From assembly GCA_028681035.1 (NCBI GenBank), contig JAQUJJ010000023.1, positions 1-34,688 of the forward strand: a DNA stretch of 34,688 bases, given 5' to 3'. Below, piece after piece: positions 14,802 through 23,226 of the stretch. The notes beneath the pieces are model-generated. The model did not search any database. It was not told the DNA's origin and was given only the letters and a program-made list of their open reading frames with translations. Made by a program: the position numbers and the translations under genes. This stretch comes from Candidatus Cloacimonadota bacterium (GTDB lineage: Bacteria; Cloacimonadota; Cloacimonadia; Cloacimonadales; Cloacimonadaceae). Each line of letters starts with the position of its first letter. Position 1 is the first letter of the stretch.

Positions 14802-15158
14802 ATGGAAGATAAAATATGCTTATGCAAGAACATTGCGTCAACGGAGATGCTTATCATAAAAAAAGGCTTACCTGCTGACGAGGTTATAAATCACATGTCC
14901 GATTTCTTTAAAGTATTTGGAGACGGAACAAGGCTTAAAATACTATATTTTCTATTACATCACGAGTTGTGTGTAGCAGATATAGCGGCTTTAGTTAACA
15001 TGCAACAATCTGCTGTCTCACATCAGCTTAAGCTACTAAGGTTAAACCGTTTGGTTAAGTATCGTAAAGAAGGTATTACCGTCTATTATAGCTTGGATGA
15101 CAGCCATGTGGAATCTATTTTTGAACTAGCTCTTTCACATTTAAGGGAACAGAGATGA
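14802..15158 (+). CDS. ArsR/SmtB-family metal-sensing repressor
   Basis: A 118-residue winged-helix repressor. The start at ATG 14802 is chosen because GGGAGA lies 5 bases upstream; longer in-frame starts would run through the operator. It has the family core FKVFGDGTRLKILYFLL, ELCVADIAALVNMQQSAVSHQLKLLR (recognition helix) and LVKYRKEGITVYYSL (wing). The C-terminal helix holds D100, H102, H113 and E116, exactly the spacing of the SmtB/CzrA alpha-5 zinc site. It also has N-terminal C6 and C8 and C57 in the alpha-3 region, resembling part of the CadC alpha-3N site, although the second alpha-3 cysteine of CadC is Ala here. It overlaps the ATPase gene by 4 bases (ATGA). Confidence 0.92.
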   Translation: MEDKICLCKNIASTEMLIIKKGLPADEVINHMSDFFKVFGDGTRLKILYFLLHHELCVADIAALVNMQQSAVSHQLKLLRLNRLVKYRKEGITVYYSLDDSHVESIFELALSHLREQR

Positions 15159-17236
15159 TAATAGAAGAATATGATGTTCAGAACCTTAACTGTCCCAATT
15201 GCACCGTAAAAATAGAAAGCGAAATTAACCTCTTGCCAGAAGTATCGGTGGCTAATCTCAATTTCATCAATAAAAGGCTGACCATTCAATACAATGACCA
15301 AGTTAAAATACCGCTTAAAAGACTGAACACCATTGCGAGCAGAATTGAATCAGGCGTTCAACTGATAGCAGTGGGAAGCGGAGCTGAAGAACAGGATAAA
15401 AAGCCTTGGTTTATAGTTATCTCTGTTATAATGCTGGGAATTTCGATGCTGTTTTCAGGCAAAGTCTCAATAATTATTGGCTTAACTGCGTATGTAATAG
15501 CCAGCCACAGGGTAGTTTATGCATCCATAAAAGAGGTGATCTCCCGACAGATATTTGCCGAGCATTTTTTAATGACGATAGCTACTTTCGGTGCTTTGTA
15601 TCTAGGCGAATTCACCGAAGCTGCCGCTGTGATGATATTGTTTGAAGCTGGAGAATACCTGGAAGGCAAAGCGATAAATAAGAGCAGGGGCTTGGTGAAA
15701 GCCATGCTCGCACTAAAACCGGAATTTGTACATCTAAAAACCGATGATGGGATTAAGGATATAAAACTATCGGAAGCTAAGATAAACGATACTATCCTTG
15801 TTTACGCAGGAGAAAGAATAGCACTTGATGGACAGATTATCAAAGGCGAATCAACCGTAGATACATCATCGCTTAGCGGAGAAGCAGAACCGGTTTTGGT
15901 AACACCCGGCTCCCAAGTATTTGCAGGTTTTGTGAATAGCAATGCTTTAATCGAAATGCAGGTTAGCAATAACGAAGCAGAAAGCATGATTTCACGCATT
16001 CTTAAGCTGATTGAGAACGCCAGTGCCAAAAAATCCAGCACCGAGAAATTCATTACCCGTTTTGCCAGAGTTTATACCCCTGCCGTTGTGGGTGCGGCTC
16101 TGCTCGTATATCTAATTCCCTTGCTGCTTGGCTATTCTGGGCTTGTATGGTTCAAACGCTCACTTGTTTTCTTGATTGTGTCTTGCCCCTGTGCACTGGT
16201 GATTTCCATTCCCTTAAGTTATTACATCGGTATCGGGCTGGCAGCCAAGCGAGGAGTTATATTTAAAGGCAGCGTCTATTTGGACATTTTGCGTAAAGTT
16301 CACACTCTGGTTTTCGATAAAACAGGGACACTCACCACCGGCGAGCTAAAAGTGCATAGCATTTTATGTGCTGCCAACACTACCGAAGATGAGCTAAAAA
16401 GCACTCTTTACCTATGCGAACATACTTCTTCGCACCCCTTTGCGATAGCAATTAGAGCAAGTTTTAAGGGTAACTTCAATCCTTCCGAAGTGAAAGCACT
16501 TTCTGAATATCCAGGTAAAGGTGTTGTACTGCAGTATGGTGATAATAATTACATTGCAGGAAGTGAAGCATATTTACGTAGCCTGGGCTATCATAGTTTT
16601 ATAGATGCAGGGCATTTTAGCGCGGTGCATGCGGTTAAAAACGGTATTTATCTGGGCTGTGTTACTTTTGAAGATGAGATTAAAGCTAATATGAATGAAA
16701 GCCTTGCACTGCTGAGGAAGAATGGCATAAAGCACCTCAGTATGCTGTCTGGCGATAGAGAACCAAAAGCTGCTTTGGTAGCGCAAGAACTTGGTTTGGA
16801 TAGTTTTTATGCAGAATTGCTGCCGGAACAAAAGCTGCATAAACTTGAAGAGATAATGGAAAATGCCAGCGGGAAAGTTGCCTACTGTGGAGATGGCTTA
16901 AACGACGCACCCGTGTTGGCACGTGCAGATGTGGGCATCGCAATGGGAAAGATAGGTTCACAGGCATCCATAGAATCTGCTGATATAGTGTTACTTAACG
17001 ACAAACCCGAACAGCTTGGCATCGCTTTTATGCTATCAAAAACTACTAATCGCTTGGTTTGGCAGAATATCTCTATAGCCCTCGGCGTAAAAACCTTTGT
17101 GATGATTTCTGGCTTAGCGGGTGTTAGCGGATTGTGGGAAGCAATTATTGCCGATGTGGGAGTAACTCTATTTGTCATCTTCCACTCGATGCGGATGATG
17201 AAAAAGCACGATACAGGCATTACGCTCAAAAAGTAA
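15155..17236 (+). CDS. zntA: Zn/Cd/Pb-exporting P1B-type ATPase
   Basis: A 693-residue metal pump exporting divalent soft metals across the inner membrane. The N-terminal heavy-metal domain has NCPNC (C13, C16). Membrane helices surround the CPC motif (C344, C346) in SCPCALVISIPLSYYIGIGLAAKRG, typical of the zinc/cadmium/lead subgroup rather than copper pumps. The actuator SGEAEPV (241-247), phosphorylation site DKTGT (Asp388), SSHPFA (His427-Pro428) and hinge GDGLNDAP (579-586) are intact. The last helix region has ADVGVTLF, with the Asp expected as a zinc ligand in ZntA. The metal-sensing repressor overlapping its start controls it, most likely through the operator at 14767-14792. The stop codon touches the long inverted repeat that follows. 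Confidence 0.94.
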   Translation: MIIEEYDVQNLNCPNCTVKIESEINLLPEVSVANLNFINKRLTIQYNDQVKIPLKRLNTIASRIESGVQLIAVGSGAEEQDKKPWFIVISVIMLGISMLFSGKVSIIIGLTAYVIASHRVVYASIKEVISRQIFAEHFLMTIATFGALYLGEFTEAAAVMILFEAGEYLEGKAINKSRGLVKAMLALKPEFVHLKTDDGIKDIKLSEAKINDTILVYAGERIALDGQIIKGESTVDTSSLSGEAEPVLVTPGSQVFAGFVNSNALIEMQVSNNEAESMISRILKLIENASAKKSSTEKFITRFARVYTPAVVGAALLVYLIPLLLGYSGLVWFKRSLVFLIVSCPCALVISIPLSYYIGIGLAAKRGVIFKGSVYLDILRKVHTLVFDKTGTLTTGELKVHSILCAANTTEDELKSTLYLCEHTSSHPFAIAIRASFKGNFNPSEVKALSEYPGKGVVLQYGDNNYIAGSEAYLRSLGYHSFIDAGHFSAVHAVKNGIYLGCVTFEDEIKANMNESLALLRKNGIKHLSMLSGDREPKAALVAQELGLDSFYAELLPEQKLHKLEEIMENASGKVAYCGDGLNDAPVLARADVGIAMGKIGSQASIESADIVLLNDKPEQLGIAFMLSKTTNRLVWQNISIALGVKTFVMISGLAGVSGLWEAIIADVGVTLFVIFHSMRMMKKHDTGITLKK

Positions 17237-17395
17237 TAGGAACGCGGATGTGACGGATTGGGCAGATTTACACGGATTATTTTACGACAAAGCTGGAATT
17301 GTTTGATATGAAACCTGCTATTTCGCTGGATTTTGTTATTAACCTTGTTTTTATCTGTGTTAATCCGTTTAATCCGCTAAATCCGTGTTCCTATT
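17235..17395 (+). repeat. Long imperfect inverted repeat with GGATT periodicity
   Basis: Arms of about 45 bases (17235-17279 and 17351-17395) are reverse complements at roughly 34 positions. Most differences are A/G or C/T changes, six of which give G-U pairs on the plus strand. Within the arms GGATT (or AATCC) recurs every 9-10 bases. The left arm starts inside the zntA stop codon. A loop of about 70 bases separates the arms. It is probably a dispersed non-coding element and may act as the 3' end of the zntA transcript. Confidence 0.7.
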
Positions 17396-17459
17396 CAATT
17401 TATTTCTCCCTTATAAATGCGTTCCCCAAAATAGGGTAATGCCAAAAAGCACGATAAAC

Positions 17460-17465
17460 TTGACA
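17460..17465 (+). promoter_or_regulatory. Possible -35 element (TTGACA) for thrS
   Basis: TTGACA lies about 95 bases before the thrS ATG, leaving a leader with no T-box or operator-like structure that I can recognise. The interval 17396-17560 holds nothing else. Confidence 0.35.
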
Positions 17466-17560
17466 AATAGCCACTAATTAGTTTTGAAGTTCTTGTTACC
17501 TTAAAAGGCAATATGTTTCTGCTTATCATAGCGAAGAAGTGGAAATAGTTAGGAGATAAA

Positions 17561-19465
17561 ATGCAGCTAACGATTACCCTACCAGATGGTAGTGAACGTA
17601 AATATGATGAACCCTTAAGTGCTCTTGCCGTAGCAAATGACATTAGCCCCCGTTTGGCAGATGCCTCTGTGTGTGCCGAATTAAACGGCAACCTGATAGA
17701 CCTGGATCACGTTATAGACAAAGATAGCAGCCTTGTTCTGCATACTTTTAAGACCGAGATTGGCAAGGAAGTCTATTGGCATAGCACCGCCCACCTTATG
17801 GCGCAAGCGGTTAAACAGCTTTATCCTGATGTGTTAGTAACCATAGGACCTGCTATTGAGCAAGGCTTTTACTACGATTTCGATAGGGAAACACCCTTCA
17901 CCGATGAAGAATTGTTACTTATCGAAAAGCGTATGCAGGAACTTAGCACATCTGCTCTCCCCTACACCCGCACCGAGCTTAGCAAAGCTGAAGCAATCAA
18001 GCTGTTTGGGGACATGGGAGAAAGCTATAAGTTAGAGCTTCTGGAAGCCATACCTGATACTGATGTTATAAGCAGCTATAGACAAGGTGATTTTGTTGAC
18101 CTATGCAGAGGTCCTCATGTGGGTAATACCTCCAAGATTAAGGCTGTTAAGCTACTTAAGACTTCTGGCGCATACTGGCGTGGCGATGAAAAGAATAAGA
18201 TGCTGAAACGCATCTATGGCATTAGCTTCCCCACCAATAAGGAGCTAAACGAATATATGCTCTTCTTGGAAGAGGCTGCCAAGCGAGATCACCGTAAGTT
18301 GGGTAAAGACCTCGACCTCTTTTCTATCAACGACGAAGTAGGCGCTGGCTTAGTGCTTTGGCATCCCAACGGAGCTATGATTCGCCACTTAATAGAGAGC
18401 TATTGGAAAGAAGAACACCTGCGCCGCGGCTATAAACTGGTTTATAGCCCACATGTGGGACGTAGCAATTTGTGGGAAACCTCCGGACACCTTGGTTTCT
18501 ACAAAGAAAACATGTATTCGGCGATGGATGTGGAAGGACAAGATTACTACATCAAACCTATGAATTGTCCCTTCCATATCAGTATTTACAACGCCAATCA
18601 TCATAGTTACCGAGAGTTACCTATACGCCTTGCTGAACTGGGCACAGTTTACCGTTATGAACGGTCTGGTGTATTACATGGTTTAATGCGTGTGCGTGGG
18701 TTTACCCAAGATGATGCCCATATTATTTGCACTCCTGATCAGCTTGATTCTGAAGTGGAAAAGCTGATCGTGTTCTCTCTGGATATGCTTAAGCACTTTG
18801 GGTTTAAGGACTTTATGATCTATCTTTCCACCCAGCCAGAAGGCTCTGTTGGAGAAAAAGAAGATTGGGATAAGGCAACTGAAAGCCTGGCTGCCTCGCT
18901 TAAAAAGCTGGATTTAGATTATAGTGTGGATGAAGGTGGCGGTGCTTTCTACGGTCCCAAGATAGATATCAAGATTAAAGACGCTATTGGCAGAGCTTGG
19001 CAATGCACAACTATTCAATTCGATTTTAACCTGCCAAAACGCTTTAACATGCAATATATCGGTGCAGATAATACTCCTCACCGTCCATACATGATTCATC
19101 GCGCTGTGCTTGGCTCTGTGGAGCGTTTCTTTGCTACTTTATTGGAGTACCATGGTGGAAACCTTCCTATATGGCTGTGCCCCGTCCAAGTAATGTTGAT
19201 TCCTATAACTGACGGACAATTGGACTATGCAACTGAGGTAATGGAACAGATGCAGATGCAGGGCTTACGCTGCGAGATTGACCCACGCAGCGAGAAAATG
19301 GGCTATAAGATACGAGAAGCGGAACTTAAAAAGATACCATTCATGTGCATTATTGGTAAAAATGAAGCTGCGAATGGTCAGGTTACTCTGCGTCAACATA
19401 CCGTAGGTGATTTGGGTACCATGGATTTTGCTGCTGCGGTTAAAACTATTACCAGCCACAAATGA
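17561..19465 (+). CDS. thrS: Threonyl-tRNA synthetase
   Basis: A 634-residue class II synthetase of normal length that charges tRNA-Thr. The order of domains is complete: a TGS domain (1-62), an editing/SAD domain with HSTAHLM (H74, H78) and DLCRGPHVGNT, a catalytic core with KPMNCPFHISIY (zinc Cys and first His), motif 2 in YRYERSGVLHGLMRVRGFTQ and motif 3 around PYMIHRAVLGSVERF, and an anticodon-binding domain (CPVQVMLIPI to the end). The ATG follows AGGAG by about 5 bases. The stop overlaps the kdsD start by 4 bases (ATGA), an uncommon pairing. Confidence 0.97.
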   Translation: MQLTITLPDGSERKYDEPLSALAVANDISPRLADASVCAELNGNLIDLDHVIDKDSSLVLHTFKTEIGKEVYWHSTAHLMAQAVKQLYPDVLVTIGPAIEQGFYYDFDRETPFTDEELLLIEKRMQELSTSALPYTRTELSKAEAIKLFGDMGESYKLELLEAIPDTDVISSYRQGDFVDLCRGPHVGNTSKIKAVKLLKTSGAYWRGDEKNKMLKRIYGISFPTNKELNEYMLFLEEAAKRDHRKLGKDLDLFSINDEVGAGLVLWHPNGAMIRHLIESYWKEEHLRRGYKLVYSPHVGRSNLWETSGHLGFYKENMYSAMDVEGQDYYIKPMNCPFHISIYNANHHSYRELPIRLAELGTVYRYERSGVLHGLMRVRGFTQDDAHIICTPDQLDSEVEKLIVFSLDMLKHFGFKDFMIYLSTQPEGSVGEKEDWDKATESLAASLKKLDLDYSVDEGGGAFYGPKIDIKIKDAIGRAWQCTTIQFDFNLPKRFNMQYIGADNTPHRPYMIHRAVLGSVERFFATLLEYHGGNLPIWLCPVQVMLIPITDGQLDYATEVMEQMQMQGLRCEIDPRSEKMGYKIREAELKKIPFMCIIGKNEAANGQVTLRQHTVGDLGTMDFAAAVKTITSHK

Positions 19466-20430
19466 ATATCAGCGAAATTGTTAAAAGTGAACTAAAACTG
19501 GAAGCCTCAGCCATCTTAAAGGTGGCTGAGCAGCTTGATAACAAAGCTATCGAGCATGCTTACGAGCTTTTGTGTAACTGCAAGGGCAAAGTAGTGCTTA
19601 CCGGCATCGGCAAAACCGGCATCATTGCCCGTAAGATTAGTGCCACTCTTGCCTCCACGGGTACCACCTCTATCTTTTTACACGCTGCGGAAGGTATCCA
19701 TGGCGATTTGGGCATGATTAGCAAAGAGGATGTGGTTATCGCTGTGTCCAATAGCGGCAACTCGCAGGAATTGATTTCTATTATTCCCTTTTTAAAGTTC
19801 AATCATGTCCCGATAATTGCTCTCACAGGCTCGCTTACTTCTCAATTGGCAAAGAGCGCAGATGTGGTTTTAGATTGCAACGTGCCTAGCGAATTTGAGC
19901 CTCTGGGTTTGGTGCCAACTTCCTCTACAACTGTAGCTTTGGCAGTCGGTGATGCTTTGGCAATTGCCCTGCTGAGGCACAAGAACTTCCAAGTTCAAGA
20001 TTTTGCCCGTTTCCATCCCGGTGGCACCATAGGTAAAAAGCTTTTGCTGCGTGTTGCAGACTTGATGCACATTGGGGAAGAACTACCCATAGTTACGGAT
20101 ACTGCTACCATGTCCGAAGCAATAATGGAGATGACCTCCAAAAAGCTGGGCTGCACTGCGGTTATTGACATTGCGCTCAAGCTTAGCGGCATGATTACCG
20201 ATGGTGATTTACGGCGTCAACTCCACATAAAGGGCAATGAATTGCTTTCATATTCCGCGGGAGCTTGTATGACGGCTAACCCCAAACATCTGCACCCCGA
20301 AGAATTGGCAGTGAATGCCCTGAACCTGATGGAACGCCACAAGATAACTATGCTTCCGGTGGTCAACAATCACCTGGAACCTGTAGGTATGCTGCATATG
20401 CACGACCTTATCAAAGCTGGTGTGATTTAA
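19462..20430 (+). CDS. kdsD: Arabinose-5-phosphate isomerase (SIS plus CBS domains)
   Basis: A 322-residue enzyme interconverting ribulose 5-phosphate and arabinose 5-phosphate for Kdo synthesis, indicating a lipopolysaccharide-bearing outer membrane. The SIS domain (about 35-180) has the typical TGIGKTGIIARKISATLAS, HAAEGIHGDLGM and SNSGNSQEL blocks and the RFHPGGTIGKKLL tail. Two CBS domains (about 205-322) follow, including MITDGDLRRQL and MLHMHDLIKAGVI. It overlaps thrS by 4 bases, so they are co-translated. No other Kdo gene lies in view. GutQ-like alternatives share this architecture, but the Kdo role is the usual one in such genomes. Confidence 0.93.
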   Translation: MNISEIVKSELKLEASAILKVAEQLDNKAIEHAYELLCNCKGKVVLTGIGKTGIIARKISATLASTGTTSIFLHAAEGIHGDLGMISKEDVVIAVSNSGNSQELISIIPFLKFNHVPIIALTGSLTSQLAKSADVVLDCNVPSEFEPLGLVPTSSTTVALAVGDALAIALLRHKNFQVQDFARFHPGGTIGKKLLLRVADLMHIGEELPIVTDTATMSEAIMEMTSKKLGCTAVIDIALKLSGMITDGDLRRQLHIKGNELLSYSAGACMTANPKHLHPEELAVNALNLMERHKITMLPVVNNHLEPVGMLHMHDLIKAGVI

Positions 20431-20728
20431 AGTTAACGAGTTAACGGCTTAGCAAGTTAGGCTGCGCTAATCTGATAGATACGGTGATTAAGCCAATTAA
20501 AGTTAAGAGTTAACATCAGCGTTCTATGGTAATCTTTTCTCTGTGTTGAAAAGAAAAACTATGAACTTTGTTACCCATTACAGATAAAACCAAGCATCTA
20601 TAACCCCTGCGCAGCTTAACTCTTAACTTTTAATTTTTAACTCTTCCTCATTGTCCAGATTCTGGTTGACTAAAAAGCCCCTTTTTCTTTTGTGTAGAGT
20701 AAAGAAATATAAAACTAGTGGAGGAATC
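20431..20728. repeat. kdsD-thiolase spacer rich in inverted repeats (cluster C)
   Basis: The 298-base gap has no gene. It holds a perfect 14-bp inverted repeat (20500-20513 with 20616-20629), a 13-bp one with a single G-U (20455-20467 with 20609-20621) that competes for the same right arm, and a hairpin GGCTTA/TAAGCC (20446-20451 with 20489-20494). GAGTTAA/TTAACTC words recur, like the ends of the hairpin elements in clusters A and B. A TTGACT at 20666-20671 (58 bases before the next start) is the likely -35 for the thiolase gene. Confidence 0.55.
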
Positions 20729-21925
20729 ATGAAACAAGCCGTTGTTGTTTGCGCAAAGCGCAGTCCCATCGGTAATTTTGGTGGTGCATTCAAAGAAGTA
20801 TCTGCTGTAAATTTAGGGGTGAACACTCTAAAGGCTATCTTTGCAGAAAGTGGAATCAAACCAGAAATGGTAGATGAAGTTATTATCGGTAACGTATGTG
20901 GAGCGGGATATGGACAAAATATCGCTCGTCAGGTTTCGATATACAGTGGCATTCCAGATAGTGTTCCTGCCTACACAGTAAACAAAGTATGTGGCTCGGG
21001 CATGAAAGCCGTAAGTTTAGCCGCATTAATGGTTGCTTCCGGCGAAGCAGATATCATTGTAGCCGGTGGCACCGAAAACATGAGCCAGATTCCCTATGTC
21101 CTAATGGACGAACGTTGGGGTGCACGTATGGGCGACAAGAAAGCGATGGATTTGATGATTCGGGACGGACTTAGTGATATATTTAACGACTATCACATGG
21201 GCTTAACCGCTGAAAACCTCGCTGATAAATTTAAACTAACCCGTGCAGAGCAAGATACCTTCGCTGCTAAAAGCCAGAATAAAACTGAAGCAGCACAAAA
21301 TAATGGAAGTTTTAAAGACGAAATTGCACCAGTAACCATCCCACAAAGAAAGGGTGATGCGCTGGTGATAGATAGAGACGAAATGCCCCGCGCCGGTGTT
21401 AGCGCAGAAAGCTTGGCAAAATTGCGCCCTGCCTTCAAACCTGATGGCTCAGTTACCGCCGCCAATTCCAGCGGTATAAATGATGGCGCTGCACTGCTAC
21501 TAATTATGAGCAGCGAAAAAGCCAAGGAGCTAAATCTTCAACCACTTGCCACCTTCGTAAGTAGCGCCTCTGCCGGCGTTGATCCTGCTATAATGGGCTA
21601 TGGGCCAGTTCCCGCAATTAAGAAAGTATTGCAGAAATCGGGATGGAGCTTGGGAGAAATCGAGCTGATAGAACTGAATGAAGCTTTTGCTGCCCAATCT
21701 TTAGCCGTGGTTAAAGGAATCGAATTAGAAGGTTTGGGAAAGCTAAATCAGGAAATAGTGAACGTTAATGGCGGCGCAATCGCTTTGGGACACCCGATTG
21801 GTGCCAGCGGAGCTCGTATTATTGTAAGTTTACTTCATGAAATGAAACGCCGTAATGCAAAAAAGGGGCTTGCCTCTTTGTGTATTGGCGGCGGTATGGG
21901 CATTGCCAGTCTTTGGCAACGATAG
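20729..21925 (+). CDS. Acetyl-CoA C-acetyltransferase (thiolase)
   Basis: A 398-residue thiolase. The start at ATG 20729 is taken because GGAGG lies just upstream and the family N-terminus (KQAVVVCAKRSPIGNFGGAF) begins there. The nucleophile Cys88 (NKVCGSGMKAV), His355 (GHPIGASGAR) and the second Cys385 (CIGGGMGIA) are all present, as is GGTENMSQIPY. Thiolases of this type cleave acetoacetyl-CoA to two acetyl-CoA or run the reverse reaction. The following gene encodes a Kat-like aminotransferase 47 bases downstream that would supply acetoacetyl-CoA, which favours the catabolic direction. Chain-length preference cannot be read from sequence. Confidence 0.93.
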   Translation: MKQAVVVCAKRSPIGNFGGAFKEVSAVNLGVNTLKAIFAESGIKPEMVDEVIIGNVCGAGYGQNIARQVSIYSGIPDSVPAYTVNKVCGSGMKAVSLAALMVASGEADIIVAGGTENMSQIPYVLMDERWGARMGDKKAMDLMIRDGLSDIFNDYHMGLTAENLADKFKLTRAEQDTFAAKSQNKTEAAQNNGSFKDEIAPVTIPQRKGDALVIDRDEMPRAGVSAESLAKLRPAFKPDGSVTAANSSGINDGAALLLIMSSEKAKELNLQPLATFVSSASAGVDPAIMGYGPVPAIKKVLQKSGWSLGEIELIELNEAFAAQSLAVVKGIELEGLGKLNQEIVNVNGGAIALGHPIGASGARIIVSLLHEMKRRNAKKGLASLCIGGGMGIASLWQR

Positions 21926-21972
21926 ATGACTTTTACCACCGAGAACAAATAAAAAAAAAGAGGAATAGAAAC

Positions 21973-23217
21973 ATGGCAGACAAGCTAAAATTAGACAGAA
22001 GCATGGCACTTTTTGCTGAGGCTCAGACACTCGTACCTGGTGGTGTAGCCGGTATTAGAAGACCTTATAACTTTGTGCAGGGCGAATACCCTATATTCTT
22101 TGATAATGGCAAAGGTGGAAGAATAACCGACGTAGATGGAAATGAGTATATTGACTATCTATGCGCTTATGGACCTATTATCATGGGCTATCGTGAAGAA
22201 GAGATTGATAATGCTGTGATCGAACAAATCCGCACTAAAGGCTTCTGCTTTTCGCTTACTCAAGAAAAGCAAAACGAATTGGTGTATAAACTGCGCGAGA
22301 TTATCCCAAGCTGTGAGATGGCTGCCATCGTTAAAACAGGTAGTGATGCCACTACTATTGCTATCAGAGTCGCCCGAGCCTATACAGGCAAAACCAAAAT
22401 AGCCCGCTGTGGATATCACGGCTGGCACGATTGGTGTGTGGAAGTGAAGGGTGGTATTCCACCTAAATTATACGAAGACATTCTGGAGTTTCATTACAAC
22501 GATTTAAACCATCTGGAAGACATCCTAAAAGCGAATAAAGATGATATGGCGGGAATCATTATCACTCCTGTGGGGCATCCTCTGGCAGCAGATGTGCAGA
22601 TGCCTAAACCTGGTTACCTTGAAGGTGTCCGTAAACTTGCTGATAAATATGGTGCTCTGCTTATCTTTGATGAAATCCGTACTGGTTTTAGATGCAGTAT
22701 TGGCGGCGCACAGAAGCATTTTGGTGTTACACCGGATATGACCACCGTTGGCAAAGCCATGGCAAATGGATATGCAATTGCAGCTTTAGTAGGTAAAGAA
22801 GAATATATGAAGGTGATGGCAGATAAGGTATTCTTATCTTCTACCTTCTTCCCCAATACCGATTGTATCGTGGCAGCTTTGAAGACCATTGAAATCCTGC
22901 AAAGGGATAATGTGCTGGATGTAATTGCCCAAAAGGGGCATAAGTTTGCCGCAGATGTGCAAAAGGTTGTAGATGAATCTGGCATGCCTGTTACTTTCAG
23001 CGGAGCACCTTGGATGCCCTTTATCACTTTCCCCAAGGACGAAACAGGGCTATATAAAAAGTTGCGTACCGAGTTTTACACACAGTTAATCAGGCGTAAA
23101 GTGTTCTTGCAGCCTTATCATCATGGCTATATTTGTTTCCGCCATACCGATGAGGATTTGGCATACACCGTTCAAGCTATCAAGGAATCATTGGCAGATT
23201 TAAACTCACTACTCTAG
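21973..23217 (+). CDS. kat: Class III PLP aminotransferase, probably 3-aminobutyryl-CoA aminotransferase
   Basis: A 414-residue PLP enzyme of the glutamate-1-semialdehyde aminomutase-like branch of class III. The start at ATG 21973 follows GAGGA by 8 bases; an upstream open stretch overlaps the thiolase gene and is rejected. Visible are GYHGWHDWC (148-156), IFDEIRTGFR with the pyridine-ring Asp233, and the PLP lysine in TTVGKAMANG (Lys261). True HemL enzymes have different blocks (YHGH, SGTEA), whereas here it reads KTGSDATTIAIRVARAYTGK. Kat, described in Cloacimonas, moves the beta-amino group of 3-aminobutyryl-CoA to 2-oxoglutarate, giving acetoacetyl-CoA and glutamate; the thiolase next door uses that product. 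The other lysine-fermentation genes are not in view, so another beta- or omega-amino substrate is possible. Confidence 0.68.
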   Translation: MADKLKLDRSMALFAEAQTLVPGGVAGIRRPYNFVQGEYPIFFDNGKGGRITDVDGNEYIDYLCAYGPIIMGYREEEIDNAVIEQIRTKGFCFSLTQEKQNELVYKLREIIPSCEMAAIVKTGSDATTIAIRVARAYTGKTKIARCGYHGWHDWCVEVKGGIPPKLYEDILEFHYNDLNHLEDILKANKDDMAGIIITPVGHPLAADVQMPKPGYLEGVRKLADKYGALLIFDEIRTGFRCSIGGAQKHFGVTPDMTTVGKAMANGYAIAALVGKEEYMKVMADKVFLSSTFFPNTDCIVAALKTIEILQRDNVLDVIAQKGHKFAADVQKVVDESGMPVTFSGAPWMPFITFPKDETGLYKKLRTEFYTQLIRRKVFLQPYHHGYICFRHTDEDLAYTVQAIKESLADLNSLL

Positions 23218-23226
23218 GAGTGCGAT

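Noticed and set aside
17396..17560. T-box or autoregulatory operator in the thrS leader
   Set aside because: No T-box consensus, specifier loop or anticodon-like hairpin pair could be found; only a TTGACA element stands out.
21880..21972. N-terminal extension of the Kat-like gene
   Set aside because: These in-frame codons overlap the thiolase 3' end, have no family similarity, and a good ribosome site precedes ATG 21973.
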